A DNA stretch of 40,374 nt from Albibeggiatoa sp964388965 (GCA_964388965.1 CAYMCP010000026.1:1-40374), one strand, 5' to 3'; shown: positions 9,333 to 19,424, counted from the first letter of the stretch. Notes: generated from the sequence alone by a model not told the origin. Made by a program: numbers and translations.

Positions 9333-9439
9333 GAACGCTCCCTATTGTCAGTTATTTATCAATCAGTTAGCAGTTAATTATTAAAATCAAGCGTCACTTT
9401 ATCGTTTTTTCTATTAAAACTTAAAAAATTCGATGTTTT

Positions 9440-9607
9440 TTATGTTGTCGGTTTAACATCGGACGCCAATACTAATAATAACCCTATTGGTGGTGTTAGT
9501 AGTAAAGAAGCAAAAAAATATCCCCAAAAACCCATTTTACGATTTTGTCCCAATAATCCAATTAAAAATGCGGGGAGAATGGATAATAAAACAACATTGA
9601 TTAACAT
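9440..9607 (-). CDS. Two-helix small membrane protein
   Basis: A 55-residue protein, if it starts at the ATG at 9607, which is preceded by GAGG with a five-base spacer. A longer in-frame form from 9622 would overlap the end of the upstream lipoprotein gene by 8 bases. Two hydrophobic segments (about residues 2-18 and 28-48) are separated by a short basic loop GQNRKMGF, and a prolyl pair lies in the second helix. It resembles small hypothetical inner-membrane proteins of many bacteria; no function is known to me. It is the third gene of a unit with the lipoprotein and the SPFH protein and may help assemble or anchor one of them (inference). Confidence 0.65.
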   Translation of the reverse strand: MLINVVLLSILPAFLIGLLGQNRKMGFWGYFFASLLLTPPIGLLLVLASDVKPTT

Positions 9608-9614
9608 GATTACC

Positions 9615-10889
9615 TCATTCATCTTCTATGGTTTTTTGTTCATTGAATTTAAGAAGCTCTAAAATAAACGGTACATTAGCACCGGGGATAAGCTCAAATT
9701 TTCCACGCCGCACGGTATAAAAGCTATATTGCTTTCCATTAATTTCTCCATCCTCACTAAATAAATGCGGACCTGTGATACCTAACCAATAAAATTCCAT
9801 GTAACGTAACTGCGTCGCTAAAACCGTAGGAGAAGTAGAGTCTGATTGTCGAATAATATCCGCTAATAACATAATACTATCGTAGGATTGTGCTGCCCAT
9901 GCGTCTGGTTTTGTATTATAACGTTTTTTAAAACGGCTCATGAAACCGTGTGCTAAGTTAAATGATTCATTAAAAGGTACAGGGACGGTAAATCCTTCCG
10001 CCGCCTCGCCTGCTAACTTTATCAATCGTGGATGATACATTAAATTAACACCAATAAAGGGATGATCAACTCCCATATTACGCGCTTCTTTTAAAATTCG
10101 ACTACCCGTCTCTTCATTCGTTGCGACAAACACAATATCAAATTCCAAGCCTTTGAGATCAGAAATAATATCTTTAAACCCTTTTTTAAAGCTAAAAAAT
10201 GAACGACGATAAACAATTTTTGCATCAAGCTGCATGTCTGCGATTGTTTCTGCAAAAGACTCTGCAATTTGGGTGCTATATTCTGTTCTGTCGTACAATA
10301 CTACAATTTTTTTCTTTTCTAAACTATAGTAAATATAGCCTGCTAATTGCTTTGATTGTTGATAATTATCTGGAATCATACGAAATGTATAATCAAAATT
10401 ATGTCGCGTAAGCTCGATATTGGTTGCGCCAGGGCTTAAATACAGTACGCCAAAATATTCATAACTGATTGAGGCGGCAATCGAAGTTTCTGAAGCAGTA
10501 TGCCCAATAACAGCAATAAGATCGGTATTTTTTGATAATTCTTCGGCAATAGCTTGCGCTGCAAATTGGGCGTGATTACGCATTTTCTTAACAAAACTGA
10601 GAAAACCCGCTTGTAAATAAACCGCCTCATCTTTTTCAATTAATTCCACTCTGCGCCCCAAAATCCCACCTCTAGCATTTAGTTCTTCTGCCGCAAAACG
10701 TGCGCCTTCAAAAAATAAACTTTGCGAACGTTTATCCCAAACGATACCTATTTTAATTGGTGCTTTACGTGCGTGTGCTTTTTCAGCTTTTTCCTCGCGC
10801 TCGGCTCTGTACTTGTGAGCAGGTTTTTCGCAGGCAACCAATTGTACGCAAAAAATAATGACACAGAATAAAGATAAAAAACGCATCAT
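9615..10889 (-). CDS. Receptor-family (LivK-like) ligand-binding lipoprotein
   Basis: A 424-residue type I periplasmic binding protein. The N-terminus is a lipoprotein signal with lipobox LVAC, so Cys20 should be lipidated. The mature part starts with a Lys/Arg/Glu-rich linker and then IKIGIVWD, followed by GARFAAEELNARGGILGRRVELIEKDE, the classic start of branched-chain amino-acid/amide receptor domains. No ABC permease or ATPase gene is adjacent, so it is unlikely to be an ordinary transport component here. Its start codon overlaps the stop of the SPFH gene in an ATGA arrangement, so the two are translationally coupled. The ligand is unknown. Confidence 0.85.
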   Translation of the reverse strand: MMRFLSLFCVIIFCVQLVACEKPAHKYRAEREEKAEKAHARKAPIKIGIVWDKRSQSLFFEGARFAAEELNARGGILGRRVELIEKDEAVYLQAGFLSFVKKMRNHAQFAAQAIAEELSKNTDLIAVIGHTASETSIAASISYEYFGVLYLSPGATNIELTRHNFDYTFRMIPDNYQQSKQLAGYIYYSLEKKKIVVLYDRTEYSTQIAESFAETIADMQLDAKIVYRRSFFSFKKGFKDIISDLKGLEFDIVFVATNEETGSRILKEARNMGVDHPFIGVNLMYHPRLIKLAGEAAEGFTVPVPFNESFNLAHGFMSRFKKRYNTKPDAWAAQSYDSIMLLADIIRQSDSTSPTVLATQLRYMEFYWLGITGPHLFSEDGEINGKQYSFYTVRRGKFELIPGANVPFILELLKFNEQKTIEDE

Positions 10890-11752
10890 TTGAGTGGTGC
10901 ACCTAATATTAATGGTAAGCCATTTGTGCCTTGATTACCAAAAATTAATATTTTTGCATTTTCAGATTCAGAGAGTTTTGTTGTAGCTTGAATGCCTTCC
11001 CAAGTCAGCAAATCCTGATCTAAGCTTTCTGCAATAATATGATGATAGTCCTGAATACCTTTTGCTTCAATTCGTTTACGTTCTGCTTCTTGCAGTTCTC
11101 GCGCTAAAATATATTGATATGCTTTATATTGTTCTTCATAAACTAATTTATCTTCAATGGATTGGGCGACAGGCTCTGGCAAATCCAAACTACGAATAAT
11201 AATATCACTAATGCGTACATATTTGCGTCCAGTTTCTTCCAATGCTAATACGATAATATTACTTAATACACCTTCTTTGTTGGTATAAATATCCTCTGGT
11301 GTATATTTACCAATATTTCGCCGCATTACTGATTCAATTTGCGGGATAATGATTTTATTGACATAATCGGGACCAATTTTTTGATGCAATACACCAATTA
11401 ACTCATATTCTGGGTGAAAACGAATTGCAATTTTAAGATATACAGGTAAACCTTGATTAGTCAAGACCTTAAATTCATGTTTAACGAGTTGGACTCGTCC
11501 GTCATAAATGTGCATTTCATCCCAAGGAAAAATAATGTGTAATCCTTCTGGATAGACATAGTCAGTGACAGTGCCAATAGTAAAACGTTTATATAATACA
11601 CCGGCCTGACCTGCACTAATGGTAATGAAAATACGTGGGTACAAAAAAACCACCACTAAGGCTACAATCATCGAAATCACAACGATATAAGGTGTATTAT
11701 TTTGTATCCAAACACGAGTTTGACGTTTTGTACGTGCTACTGATACCACCAT
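10886..11752 (-). CDS. SPFH/Band 7 (prohibitin-like) membrane protein
   Basis: A 288-residue protein: a short basic cytoplasmic head, one TM helix at about 21-39, then a prohibitin-type SPFH domain (about 40-215) and a Glu/Arg-rich coiled coil (YEEQYKAYQYILARELQEAERKRIEAKG). SPFH proteins form large ring-like membrane scaffolds and in bacteria often partner proteases such as FtsH. The ATG at 11752 is chosen because AAAAGG lies 8 bases upstream; the reading frame also stays open back to a TTG at 11785. It is the first gene of a three-gene unit and overlaps the next by four bases. Confidence 0.88.
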   Translation of the reverse strand: MVVSVARTKRQTRVWIQNNTPYIVVISMIVALVVVFLYPRIFITISAGQAGVLYKRFTIGTVTDYVYPEGLHIIFPWDEMHIYDGRVQLVKHEFKVLTNQGLPVYLKIAIRFHPEYELIGVLHQKIGPDYVNKIIIPQIESVMRRNIGKYTPEDIYTNKEGVLSNIIVLALEETGRKYVRISDIIIRSLDLPEPVAQSIEDKLVYEEQYKAYQYILARELQEAERKRIEAKGIQDYHHIIAESLDQDLLTWEGIQATTKLSESENAKILIFGNQGTNGLPLILGAPLK

Positions 11753-11953
11753 AATTTGTACCTTTTGGTTAGTAAAATCTAGCAAGATATATTAGGAGTT
11801 TCTAGCCGATACAGACTTTAATAGCTTGCTATTTCGTAAATCTTGCTGCAATAGGATTAAGTTGGATAACGCGCTCATAGCGTGCTAAACAACTTTGTTT
11901 AGGAGGCTATTATAGCAATATTATAATCAATGATTTGAACAGTTTTACTAAAT

Positions 11954-11997
11954 AGGCGTTACGCAGTTAAAGTATGCCTCTAAACTGCATAACTCCT
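11954..11997. repeat. Long imperfect palindrome
   Basis: Left arm AGGCGTTACGCAGTT (11954-11968) and right arm AACTGCATAACTCCT (11983-11997) are complementary at 13 of 15 positions, with a 14-base centre. It could be a hairpin or a dyad operator for the SPFH unit; nothing in the sequence decides. Confidence 0.5.
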
Positions 11998-12036
11998 AAA
12001 AAAACAAGATGTTGGACAGGTATAGATGTTGAGAAA

Positions 12037-12071
12037 TTCCTTATTCCAACGGCGACCATTGGGACGAGGAA
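12037..12071 (+). repeat. Dispersed intergenic hairpin repeat, copy 3
   Basis: Arms TTCCTTATTCCAACGG and CCATTGGGACGAGGAA with loop CGA; 14 of 16 positions can pair including G-U. It lies 40 bases beyond the stop of the DegQ-like gene. A T-rich run follows the right arm. Confidence 0.7.
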
Positions 12072-12110
12072 TCCACAGGCTTTTTTTTATATCCACCGAA
12101 TGTTTTAATT

Positions 12111-13463
12111 TTAGCGGAATACGAAGGAAATAATATCATCATCACGGCGGATTTTAATGGCATACGGTGAATTATAACGACTAAGTGCTTGTGCTAAATC
12201 ATCAACTTCTGTGATTGGACGACGATTTAATGCTAAAACAACATCCCCTTTACGCAAACCAATTTGCCATGCAATACTGTCGCGCTCAACAGCTTTTATT
12301 TCAACCATACCGCGTGTATCAGTTAAAATTGTGCCATCTAAATAACGATTTAAACGTCCTCCATCAATCCCCAGCGCACTGGTAACAGTATTGGGGTCTT
12401 CGATAACTGCGTATAAGTGTAAAATTCGGCCTTTGCGTAACAAGGTAATGCGTACACGGTCGCCAACGCGCAACAAACCAATATGATTACGCGCATCGCT
12501 AGAATTATCGACAGATTTACGATCAATTAAGGTAAGCACATCACCTTTGCGAATGCCTGCTTTATCAGCAGGTGAATCAGTGACAACCTCAACAACTAAT
12601 GCGCCTCGTACATTTTGAATACCAAACGCATCTGATAATTCAGGTGTCATGTCCTGTAAATGTACTCCTAAAATACCGCGTTTGACTTCACCATATTTTG
12701 ACAAATGTTGTACAATTCGATTGACCATATTGATTGGAATCGCAAAACCAATTCCGACATTACCGCCACTCGGTGCCAGAATAGCGGTATTAATACCGAC
12801 AAGTTCGCCGCGTAAATTGACTAATGCACCACCAGAATTACCCGGATTGATGGATGCGTCAGTTTGAATAAAATCCTCATAACCTTCGATACCTAAACCA
12901 GAACGACCTAACGCACTCACGATACCAGAGGTCACAGTTTGCCCTAAACCAAACGGATTACCGATTGCAACAACAAAATCCCCTACGCGGAGTTGGTCTG
13001 AATTGGCGGAGGAAACGGCAGTTAAATTGTCTGCGGCTATTTTTAATAAAGCCACGTCGGTCTCTGAATCAGTGCCAACAAGTTCCGCGTGTAAACTACG
13101 TCCGTCACGCAATGTCACAGTAATTTCATCTGCTTTATCAATCACATGATGATTAGTAATAACATAACCTCTGTTAGCGTCAATCACTACGCCAGAACCT
13201 AAACTTTGATTTTCTTTCCTTTTTGGTTCACCGGGTATATTAAAAAAATAGCGGAAAAAAGGATCGTTTAATAGTGGATTATCCTGTGTACGTCGCCATT
13301 GTCTAGTAGAAATATTCACCACAGCAGGCGTTACCTGATCTAGCATGGGGGCTAATGTGGGTAGTGGTTGCCCGTCTACCTCTGCTGGTAATGCTGCTTG
13401 GCTTGTGGGATGTAAATTTAATGTAATTGCTAGCATCCATAATGCAATAAAACGTTTATACAT
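12111..13463 (-). CDS. degQ: DegQ/DegP-type periplasmic serine protease (HtrA family)
   Basis: A 450-residue envelope quality-control protease and chaperone. Signal peptide at about residues 1-23, cut near SQA-AL. The S1C catalytic triad is visible: His106 in TNHHVID, Asp136 in SETDVALL and Ser210 in NPGNSGGA. Two PDZ domains follow: one at about 262-355 and the other at about 365-445. Length and order match DegQ/MucD-type proteins. An SD sequence GAGG lies five bases before the ATG. The gene stands alone; there is no rseA/B or mucABC next to it. The exact paralogue name (degQ, degP or mucD) cannot be settled from the sequence alone. Confidence 0.93.
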   Translation of the reverse strand: MYKRFIALWMLAITLNLHPTSQAALPAEVDGQPLPTLAPMLDQVTPAVVNISTRQWRRTQDNPLLNDPFFRYFFNIPGEPKRKENQSLGSGVVIDANRGYVITNHHVIDKADEITVTLRDGRSLHAELVGTDSETDVALLKIAADNLTAVSSANSDQLRVGDFVVAIGNPFGLGQTVTSGIVSALGRSGLGIEGYEDFIQTDASINPGNSGGALVNLRGELVGINTAILAPSGGNVGIGFAIPINMVNRIVQHLSKYGEVKRGILGVHLQDMTPELSDAFGIQNVRGALVVEVVTDSPADKAGIRKGDVLTLIDRKSVDNSSDARNHIGLLRVGDRVRITLLRKGRILHLYAVIEDPNTVTSALGIDGGRLNRYLDGTILTDTRGMVEIKAVERDSIAWQIGLRKGDVVLALNRRPITEVDDLAQALSRYNSPYAIKIRRDDDIISFVFR

Positions 13464-13536
13464 AACGACCTCACTTGTTGTTTAAGTAACACATTTGCAT
13501 TTTTAAAAAATTAATTATTTTATATAATAAAACAGA

Positions 13537-16500
13537 TCATTTTTTCAAATCAAACTTATGCGTATCGGTATAAAAATAACAACGTCCTTTACCCTGTCGT
13601 TTCGCCATGTACATTGCAATATCAGCATATTCAATTAAATCATCTACATTATCAGTATCTTTTGGATAAATGCTAATTCCGATGCTGGCAGAAAGACGAA
13701 TTTCTTGATCGTTGACTAAAAATGGACTTTCCAAATGTCGTAACAGTTTATTTGCAACCAATTCAGCATATTGTACTTGATAAATCTCTGCTAAGATGAT
13801 CACAAATTCATCACCACCAATCCGCGCCACCGTATCCGTTTCATGCACACAATGTAGCATCCGTTGTGCGACACTTTGTAATACTTGGTCGCCAATCGCA
13901 TGACCAAGCTTATCATTAATTGGTTTAAAACCGTCTAAATCAATAAATAATAGCGCAAATAAACCACCATGTCGTTTTACCCATGCCTGAGCTTGTAGTA
14001 AATTATCATGAAATAACAAACGATTAGGTAAATTAGTTAATGAATCATAACTTGCTAAATAACGTACTGCTTCAATATCTTCTTGTAAACGTGAAATATC
14101 ACTCAAAATTGCCATATAGTGTTGTGGTGACTCATTTTCATCAGTGATGACCGAAATTGAAAGCCACGCAACGTAAATTTCACCATTTTTACGCCGATTC
14201 CAAATTTCACCTTGCCAATGCCCTGTTTGTTTAATTTTTTTCCACATCTTCTGATAGAAGCTCGCGGGGTGACGACCAGAAGATAAAATATTAATTTTCT
14301 GTCCATGCACTTCATCAGGTTTATAGCCTGTAATTTTAGTGAATGCAGGATTGACCCGTGAAATATGATTTTGTAAATCAGTAACTAAAATAGCATCAGC
14401 AGAGGTTTCAAAAATGGTTGCAGTCAAGCGTAAATTTTGTTCAGCTTGCTTTTGTAGGGTAATATCTTCGATCATCCAAATTAAACCTTTGTCTAAATCC
14501 TTTGCATCCACCGCTTTTCCGACCATTCGCGCCCAAATAAGTTGCCCATTTTGTTTGCGAATCAGTTGCGCTTCGTCAAAATCCTGTCCCTGTTCAAACA
14601 AGTGACGCGCTCGTTCTTTGATGTGCTGATAAGTTTGTGGCGAGGCATACAACACATTAAAAGGTAAACCAAATAGTTCATTACTATGGTAATCTAAAAT
14701 ATCACTCAATTTTTGATTAATACGTGCAAAACACTCATTTTTCACATACGCAATGCCGACAACGCTATTATTTAAAATTGTTTCTAATTCAGCAATAAGT
14801 TCTTGATATTGCAATTCTAAATCATAACGTTTGGTAATATCAATTGCTACACCAATCACATTTGTCACATTGCCTTGTTCGTCAAAATAACAACTTAATG
14901 TACTTTCCAGGATGTAATTATCGATTTTCATTAATGATGTAGCCGGCTTTCCTTTTAATGATTTTTCAATTGAATCTATATAATCATCTAGCTGATAGGT
15001 TTTACATAAATCAAACACAGAACTGCCTACTGCTTGGTCATCATCTAATTGAAATATACTTAATGCTTTACCGCGTGCAAAGGTAATTATACCGTCTTCA
15101 TCAAATGCAAATAGCACTAACGGTGCGCCGGCAGTGACGATTCGTAAACGTTCTTCGCTGCGTTTCAAGGCTTCTTCTTGACGTTTGCGCTCGGTAATAT
15201 CCGTGCCAACTGCTAAAATTAAACTTTCACCATTTTGTTTGATAAAAGGACGTTTTTCAACGTGAAAACAACGTAATTCTTTATTACCAACATTAAAACA
15301 TAATTCTTCAAAATCTGGTTTGTTTTGTAATTGTTCAGCGTAGATTATTTTTGAATTTGCATATTCTAAGGCGTGTTGGTCGAATTTGGCGTTTACAATT
15401 TTTTCCACAGTCGTTCCTAATAAATCTGCATAGGTTTGATTAGCAAAAACATAATCACCCGCTTGATTTTTTATAAAGATAATATTAGGAATAGTATCTA
15501 AAACTGAACTGATAAAATCTTGTTGTTGCTGTATTTTTTCCGCAGCTAGTTTATTTTCAGTAATATCTCTAACAATAGTGTAAAATATTTTTTGTTCTAA
15601 AATTGGATAGATATTCCAACTTAAACATTTATAATCGCCATTTTTACATAAAACTCTCGTTTGTAAATCTAAAACGCTTTCCCCTTGACGCAATTGATTT
15701 TCAGTTTTTTTAAGTAGTTTATAATCATCTGGATGTACTAGCTCAACAATGTGTTTTGATAGTAATTCGATTTTTTTCCATCCTAAAGTGACTTCCCATG
15801 CCGCATTTAATTCTTTTAAATAACCATTGAAATCAACAATTGCTTGTATATCTACTGATAAGTTAAATAAACGATTGCGTTCAGCCTCAGCCTGCTTACG
15901 TTCTGTGATATTAGTTACAGTTGTGACTTTAAATTTTTTACCATTAGGACGCTTTAAACGACCTATCGTAATTTCAACATCAATTAATTGTTTTTGCTTA
16001 GTTAAAACTTGCCATTCTTTATAATTTTGATTATCGTCACCGTTTAAAAATTGTTTATGTTTTTGCATTGCGAGGCTATGTATTTCTTTTGGAAACACAA
16101 TGCTGAAATGTTCACCAATTAATTCTTCTACGCTATAACCGTATAATTGACAATATGCTCTATTTACTCTGATAAAATAACCTGCTTCATCCGTGACGCA
16201 AATACCAATTTGAGTAACATCAAAAATGGCGGTAAGTAAATCTTCACTTTCCTGTAACGCATGTTCCAATTCTTTATACGGCGTGACATCAACATAAGTA
16301 CCGACCATGCGATATGGTTGCTCATGCTCATCCCATAACGCCGCCGCTTGCGCTAATACCCACATTTGACTACCATCTTTACACAACATGCGATAAATAG
16401 ATTCAAATCTATCAGTACACTTGTCTAAATAAGCTTCTAAAGTTTGCCAGAGTCTAGGGAAATCTTCTGGATGAATACATTGTAAAAAAGCATCTAAATG

Positions 16501-16998
16501 ATTAGGAATTTCATGCTCATAATAGCCAAGTAATGCTTTCCAACGCGGCGAAAAATAGACTTCATTGGTGCGTAAATCCCAATCCCATAGACCATGATTT
16601 GAACCACGAATTGCTAACTCAAGGCGTTCTTGTTGGAAGGTTAATATTTGTTCTGCTTGTTTTTGTTCGGTAATATCGGTAGCGATTGCATACCAATTTT
16701 TTTGTCCGTCGTGTTCGACACTGCGTATTTGCCACGCTATCCAGCGATATACATTTTCATTATCTAACCAACGATTGGAAAAGTTGACTTGAGTTTGTTG
16801 AGTTTGAAGCTTGAATAAATGGCATTCGGTGGTTTCTAAATCATGAGGATGAACATGACGGCGGAAATCGTTTCCCACAGCAACACCTAAGTCTCGTTTC
16901 CAAAGTTGGTTGACTTGTGTGATGATTGCCGCATTGTTTAAAATGCAAAACAAACTTGGTGCTAGCTGAAAAAAATCACTCGCTGTATTGTCGTTCAT
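13537..16998 (-). CDS. Diguanylate cyclase with about eight PAS domains
   Basis: A 1153-residue soluble signalling protein with no convincing TM helix or signal peptide. About eight successive PAS domains are seen, several followed by PAC-type repeats ending in DITERKQAE or a close variant. They are centred near residues 10, 130, 250, 375, 495, 615, 740 and 860. The C-terminal GGDEF domain starts near 985 (DSLTNLPNR) and has an intact active site GGDEF at 1061-1065, so it should make cyclic di-GMP. No EAL domain follows. The inhibitory I-site RxxD is absent: the matching residues are HETD. The many PAS units suggest sensing of redox, light or small ligands in the cytoplasm; the ligands are unknown. 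Confidence 0.93.
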   Translation of the reverse strand: MNDNTASDFFQLAPSLFCILNNAAIITQVNQLWKRDLGVAVGNDFRRHVHPHDLETTECHLFKLQTQQTQVNFSNRWLDNENVYRWIAWQIRSVEHDGQKNWYAIATDITEQKQAEQILTFQQERLELAIRGSNHGLWDWDLRTNEVYFSPRWKALLGYYEHEIPNHLDAFLQCIHPEDFPRLWQTLEAYLDKCTDRFESIYRMLCKDGSQMWVLAQAAALWDEHEQPYRMVGTYVDVTPYKELEHALQESEDLLTAIFDVTQIGICVTDEAGYFIRVNRAYCQLYGYSVEELIGEHFSIVFPKEIHSLAMQKHKQFLNGDDNQNYKEWQVLTKQKQLIDVEITIGRLKRPNGKKFKVTTVTNITERKQAEAERNRLFNLSVDIQAIVDFNGYLKELNAAWEVTLGWKKIELLSKHIVELVHPDDYKLLKKTENQLRQGESVLDLQTRVLCKNGDYKCLSWNIYPILEQKIFYTIVRDITENKLAAEKIQQQQDFISSVLDTIPNIIFIKNQAGDYVFANQTYADLLGTTVEKIVNAKFDQHALEYANSKIIYAEQLQNKPDFEELCFNVGNKELRCFHVEKRPFIKQNGESLILAVGTDITERKRQEEALKRSEERLRIVTAGAPLVLFAFDEDGIITFARGKALSIFQLDDDQAVGSSVFDLCKTYQLDDYIDSIEKSLKGKPATSLMKIDNYILESTLSCYFDEQGNVTNVIGVAIDITKRYDLELQYQELIAELETILNNSVVGIAYVKNECFARINQKLSDILDYHSNELFGLPFNVLYASPQTYQHIKERARHLFEQGQDFDEAQLIRKQNGQLIWARMVGKAVDAKDLDKGLIWMIEDITLQKQAEQNLRLTATIFETSADAILVTDLQNHISRVNPAFTKITGYKPDEVHGQKINILSSGRHPASFYQKMWKKIKQTGHWQGEIWNRRKNGEIYVAWLSISVITDENESPQHYMAILSDISRLQEDIEAVRYLASYDSLTNLPNRLLFHDNLLQAQAWVKRHGGLFALLFIDLDGFKPINDKLGHAIGDQVLQSVAQRMLHCVHETDTVARIGGDEFVIILAEIYQVQYAELVANKLLRHLESPFLVNDQEIRLSASIGISIYPKDTDNVDDLIEYADIAMYMAKRQGKGRCYFYTDTHKFDLKK

Positions 16999-17231
16999 GC
17001 TGGAATAGCAGTTATTAAAATGCTAATAGAAGTGTACTATATGTTTAAGTTCATGCGTAGTCGTGGATTAGAAAAAACCATATCAATACTAGAGATATTG
17101 CAAACTGCGGAATTAAATTTAAAATCAATCAATTACTCATCTCTTCATTTTCTCGGTCTACCACGAATGATGAGCAATTAACAATTAACAGTAAACAACA
17201 AACAATTAATAATTTATCTAAAGGATAATCA

Positions 17232-18497
17232 ATGGATTACTTCAATTATTGCGGTGATGATTTATGTGTAGAAGAAGTTAAACTGACCGATATTGCTGTG
17301 TCTTATGGTACGCCGTGTTACGTCTATTCGCTTGCTACTTTGGAACGTCATTGGTACGCATTTGATAAGGCTTTTGGTGAGTTATCGCATTTAATTTGTT
17401 ACGCAGTTAAGGCTAATTCTAACATCGCTATTCTAAATTTATTGGCAAAATTGGGTAGTGGATTTGATATTGTTTCCGTTGGCGAGTTGGAGCGCGTATT
17501 AAAAGCGGGTGGTGATGCGGATAAAGTTGTTTTTTCGGGTGTGGGTAAAACTCATGGCGAAATTGAACGTGCATTAGCAGTTGGTATTCGTTGTTTTAAC
17601 GTTGAGTCGGAATCAGAACTAGAGCGCATTCAAATGATTGCACAAAAAATGAACAAAATCGCACCGATTTCATTACGTGTTAATCCTGATGTTGACGCTA
17701 AAACGCATCCTTATATTTCCACCGGTTTGAAAGAAAATAAATTTGGAATTGATGTGGATAGTGCTTTAAAAGTGTATCAACATGCTGCTAATTTGTCTCA
17801 TATCAACATTGTCGGTATTGATTGCCATATTGGTTCACAATTGATTGAAAATGAACCATTTATTGCCGCATTGGATAGAATTTTGAATTTAGTTGAAAAA
17901 TTGGAAAATATTGGTATTCAGTTACAACATATTGATTTGGGAGGAGGTTTAGGGGTGCGTTATCGAGATGAAACGCCACCAGAACCACAGCAATATATTG
18001 AAGCTTTGCAACTTTCTAAGCGTTTAGACGGTAAAAATCTTGAGATTTTAATTGAACCCGGTCGCGCAATTGTGGCAAATGCTGGGGTGCTTGTCACGAA
18101 AGTGGAATATTTAAAAACCACTAAGGATAAAAATTTTGCTATCGTAGACGCAGCAATGAATGATTTAATTCGACCTTCGCTATACACAGCATGGCAGAAT
18201 ATTTTACCAGTGAATAAACGAGTTAATACAGTCACTAAAGTGTATGATGTTGTTGGACCGGTTTGCGAAACAGGCGATTTTTTAGGTAAACAGCGTGAAT
18301 TAGCTGTTCAGGAAGGAGATTTTTTAGCAGTACGTTCGTCCGGAGCCTATGGTTTTACTATGAGTTCTAATTATAATACTCGCCCGCGTGCGGCTGAAAT
18401 TTTAGTAAATGGTAAGGAAATACATGAAATTCGCAAACGCGAAACGATTGAATCACTTTATGAATTAGAACAGCTTGCGACGCTCGGAACAAAATAA
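17232..18497 (+). CDS. lysA: Diaminopimelate decarboxylase
   Basis: Last step of lysine synthesis: decarboxylates meso-diaminopimelate to L-lysine using PLP. The 421 residues hold the PLP lysine Lys60 in YAVKAN, His199 in HIGSQ, the glycine loop GGGLG at 237-241, EPGR at 275-278 and the active-site Cys345 in CETGD. Length matches the family. The ATG is preceded by AAAGGA with a six-base spacer. The upstream region at 17176-17216 has several copies of the short word ACAATTAA. Divergent from the diguanylate cyclase gene. Confidence 0.96.
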   Translation: MDYFNYCGDDLCVEEVKLTDIAVSYGTPCYVYSLATLERHWYAFDKAFGELSHLICYAVKANSNIAILNLLAKLGSGFDIVSVGELERVLKAGGDADKVVFSGVGKTHGEIERALAVGIRCFNVESESELERIQMIAQKMNKIAPISLRVNPDVDAKTHPYISTGLKENKFGIDVDSALKVYQHAANLSHINIVGIDCHIGSQLIENEPFIAALDRILNLVEKLENIGIQLQHIDLGGGLGVRYRDETPPEPQQYIEALQLSKRLDGKNLEILIEPGRAIVANAGVLVTKVEYLKTTKDKNFAIVDAAMNDLIRPSLYTAWQNILPVNKRVNTVTKVYDVVGPVCETGDFLGKQRELAVQEGDFLAVRSSGAYGFTMSSNYNTRPRAAEILVNGKEIHEIRKRETIESLYELEQLATLGTK

Positions 18498-18640
18498 ATT
18501 CTATTTAGTGCTAAAAAAAGAGCGGTGCTAAGTCTTGGTTTTTTGCGTCGATAAAATACAAACGGACGGACTTTGTGGATAATTCTGCTTATCTAGCTTA
18601 GAATGATAGATAATATAAGCTGATTTTTTAGGAAAAACTT

Positions 18641-19387
18641 ATGATTAAAGTATTTATTGGATTTGATCCGCGTGAAACGGTTGCATTTCATGTTTTAAGT
18701 CATAGCATTTTAGCGCGTGCGACTATGCCTGTTGCTATCATTCCTCTCAACTTGCAGAATTTAAGCAATTTAATGACTCGTGAGCGTAATCCACTACAAT
18801 CTACTGATTTTTCATTTTCACGTTTCCTTACGCCTTATTTATCAAATTATGAAGGTTGGTCTATTTTTATGGATTGTGACATGTTAGTGTTGGACGACAT
18901 CGCTAACTTGTGGAATTTACGCAATAACCATTACGCTGTGCAAGTGGTGAAACACAATCATGTGCCTAAAGAAGAGATTAAATTTCTAAACGCCAAACAA
19001 ACTAAGTATGAAAAAAAGAACTGGTCTAGCGTGATTTTATTTAACAATGTGCGCTGTAAAGCCTTAACTCCAGAGTATGTTAATACTGCAACAGGATTGG
19101 AATTACATCAATTCAAATGGTTGGAAAATGATGATTTAATTGGAGATATTCCGTCAAAATGGAATCATTTAGTCGGTTATGACGAGCCGCGTGATGATGC
19201 GTCACTAGTACATTACACCATTGGCGGACCTTACTTTAAACAGTGGACGGGTTGCGAGTACGCTAAAGAATGGTTTGAAGAGCGTGAAGCAATGTTGTTC
19301 GCAAAACAGGTGGAAATAGAAGGCGGCTGCGGTCAGAAAACGCCTGAAACTTGCGTAGATATTGATGTGACAATTAATCTAAATTAG
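18641..19387 (+). CDS. Small DxD glycosyltransferase (GT8-like)
   Basis: A 248-residue protein with the metal-binding DxD motif at 78-80 (FMDCDM) preceded by the N-terminal KVFIGFDPRET stretch, the pattern of nucleotide-sugar transferases with a GT-A fold. A second metal ligand is plausible at His191 (LVHYTIGGP). It probably adds a sugar to an envelope glycan; donor and acceptor are unknown. An AGGAAAA site lies upstream. It follows lysA by about 140 bases on the same strand, but there is no pathway link between the two. Confidence 0.75.
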   Translation: MIKVFIGFDPRETVAFHVLSHSILARATMPVAIIPLNLQNLSNLMTRERNPLQSTDFSFSRFLTPYLSNYEGWSIFMDCDMLVLDDIANLWNLRNNHYAVQVVKHNHVPKEEIKFLNAKQTKYEKKNWSSVILFNNVRCKALTPEYVNTATGLELHQFKWLENDDLIGDIPSKWNHLVGYDEPRDDASLVHYTIGGPYFKQWTGCEYAKEWFEEREAMLFAKQVEIEGGCGQKTPETCVDIDVTINLN

Positions 19388-19424
19388 TTCGTAAGCTGCT
19401 GATTATTATCAACTACTCCATACT

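Larger units (their letters stand above)
11753..12110. other. 358-bp intergenic region with several inverted repeats
   Basis: No gene is seen. It should hold the promoter of the SPFH unit. It contains CTAAAC / GTTTAG around 11884-11906, a 44-bp imperfect palindrome at 11954-11997, and repeat copy 3 at 12037-12071 followed by a T8 run. Confidence 0.6.
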
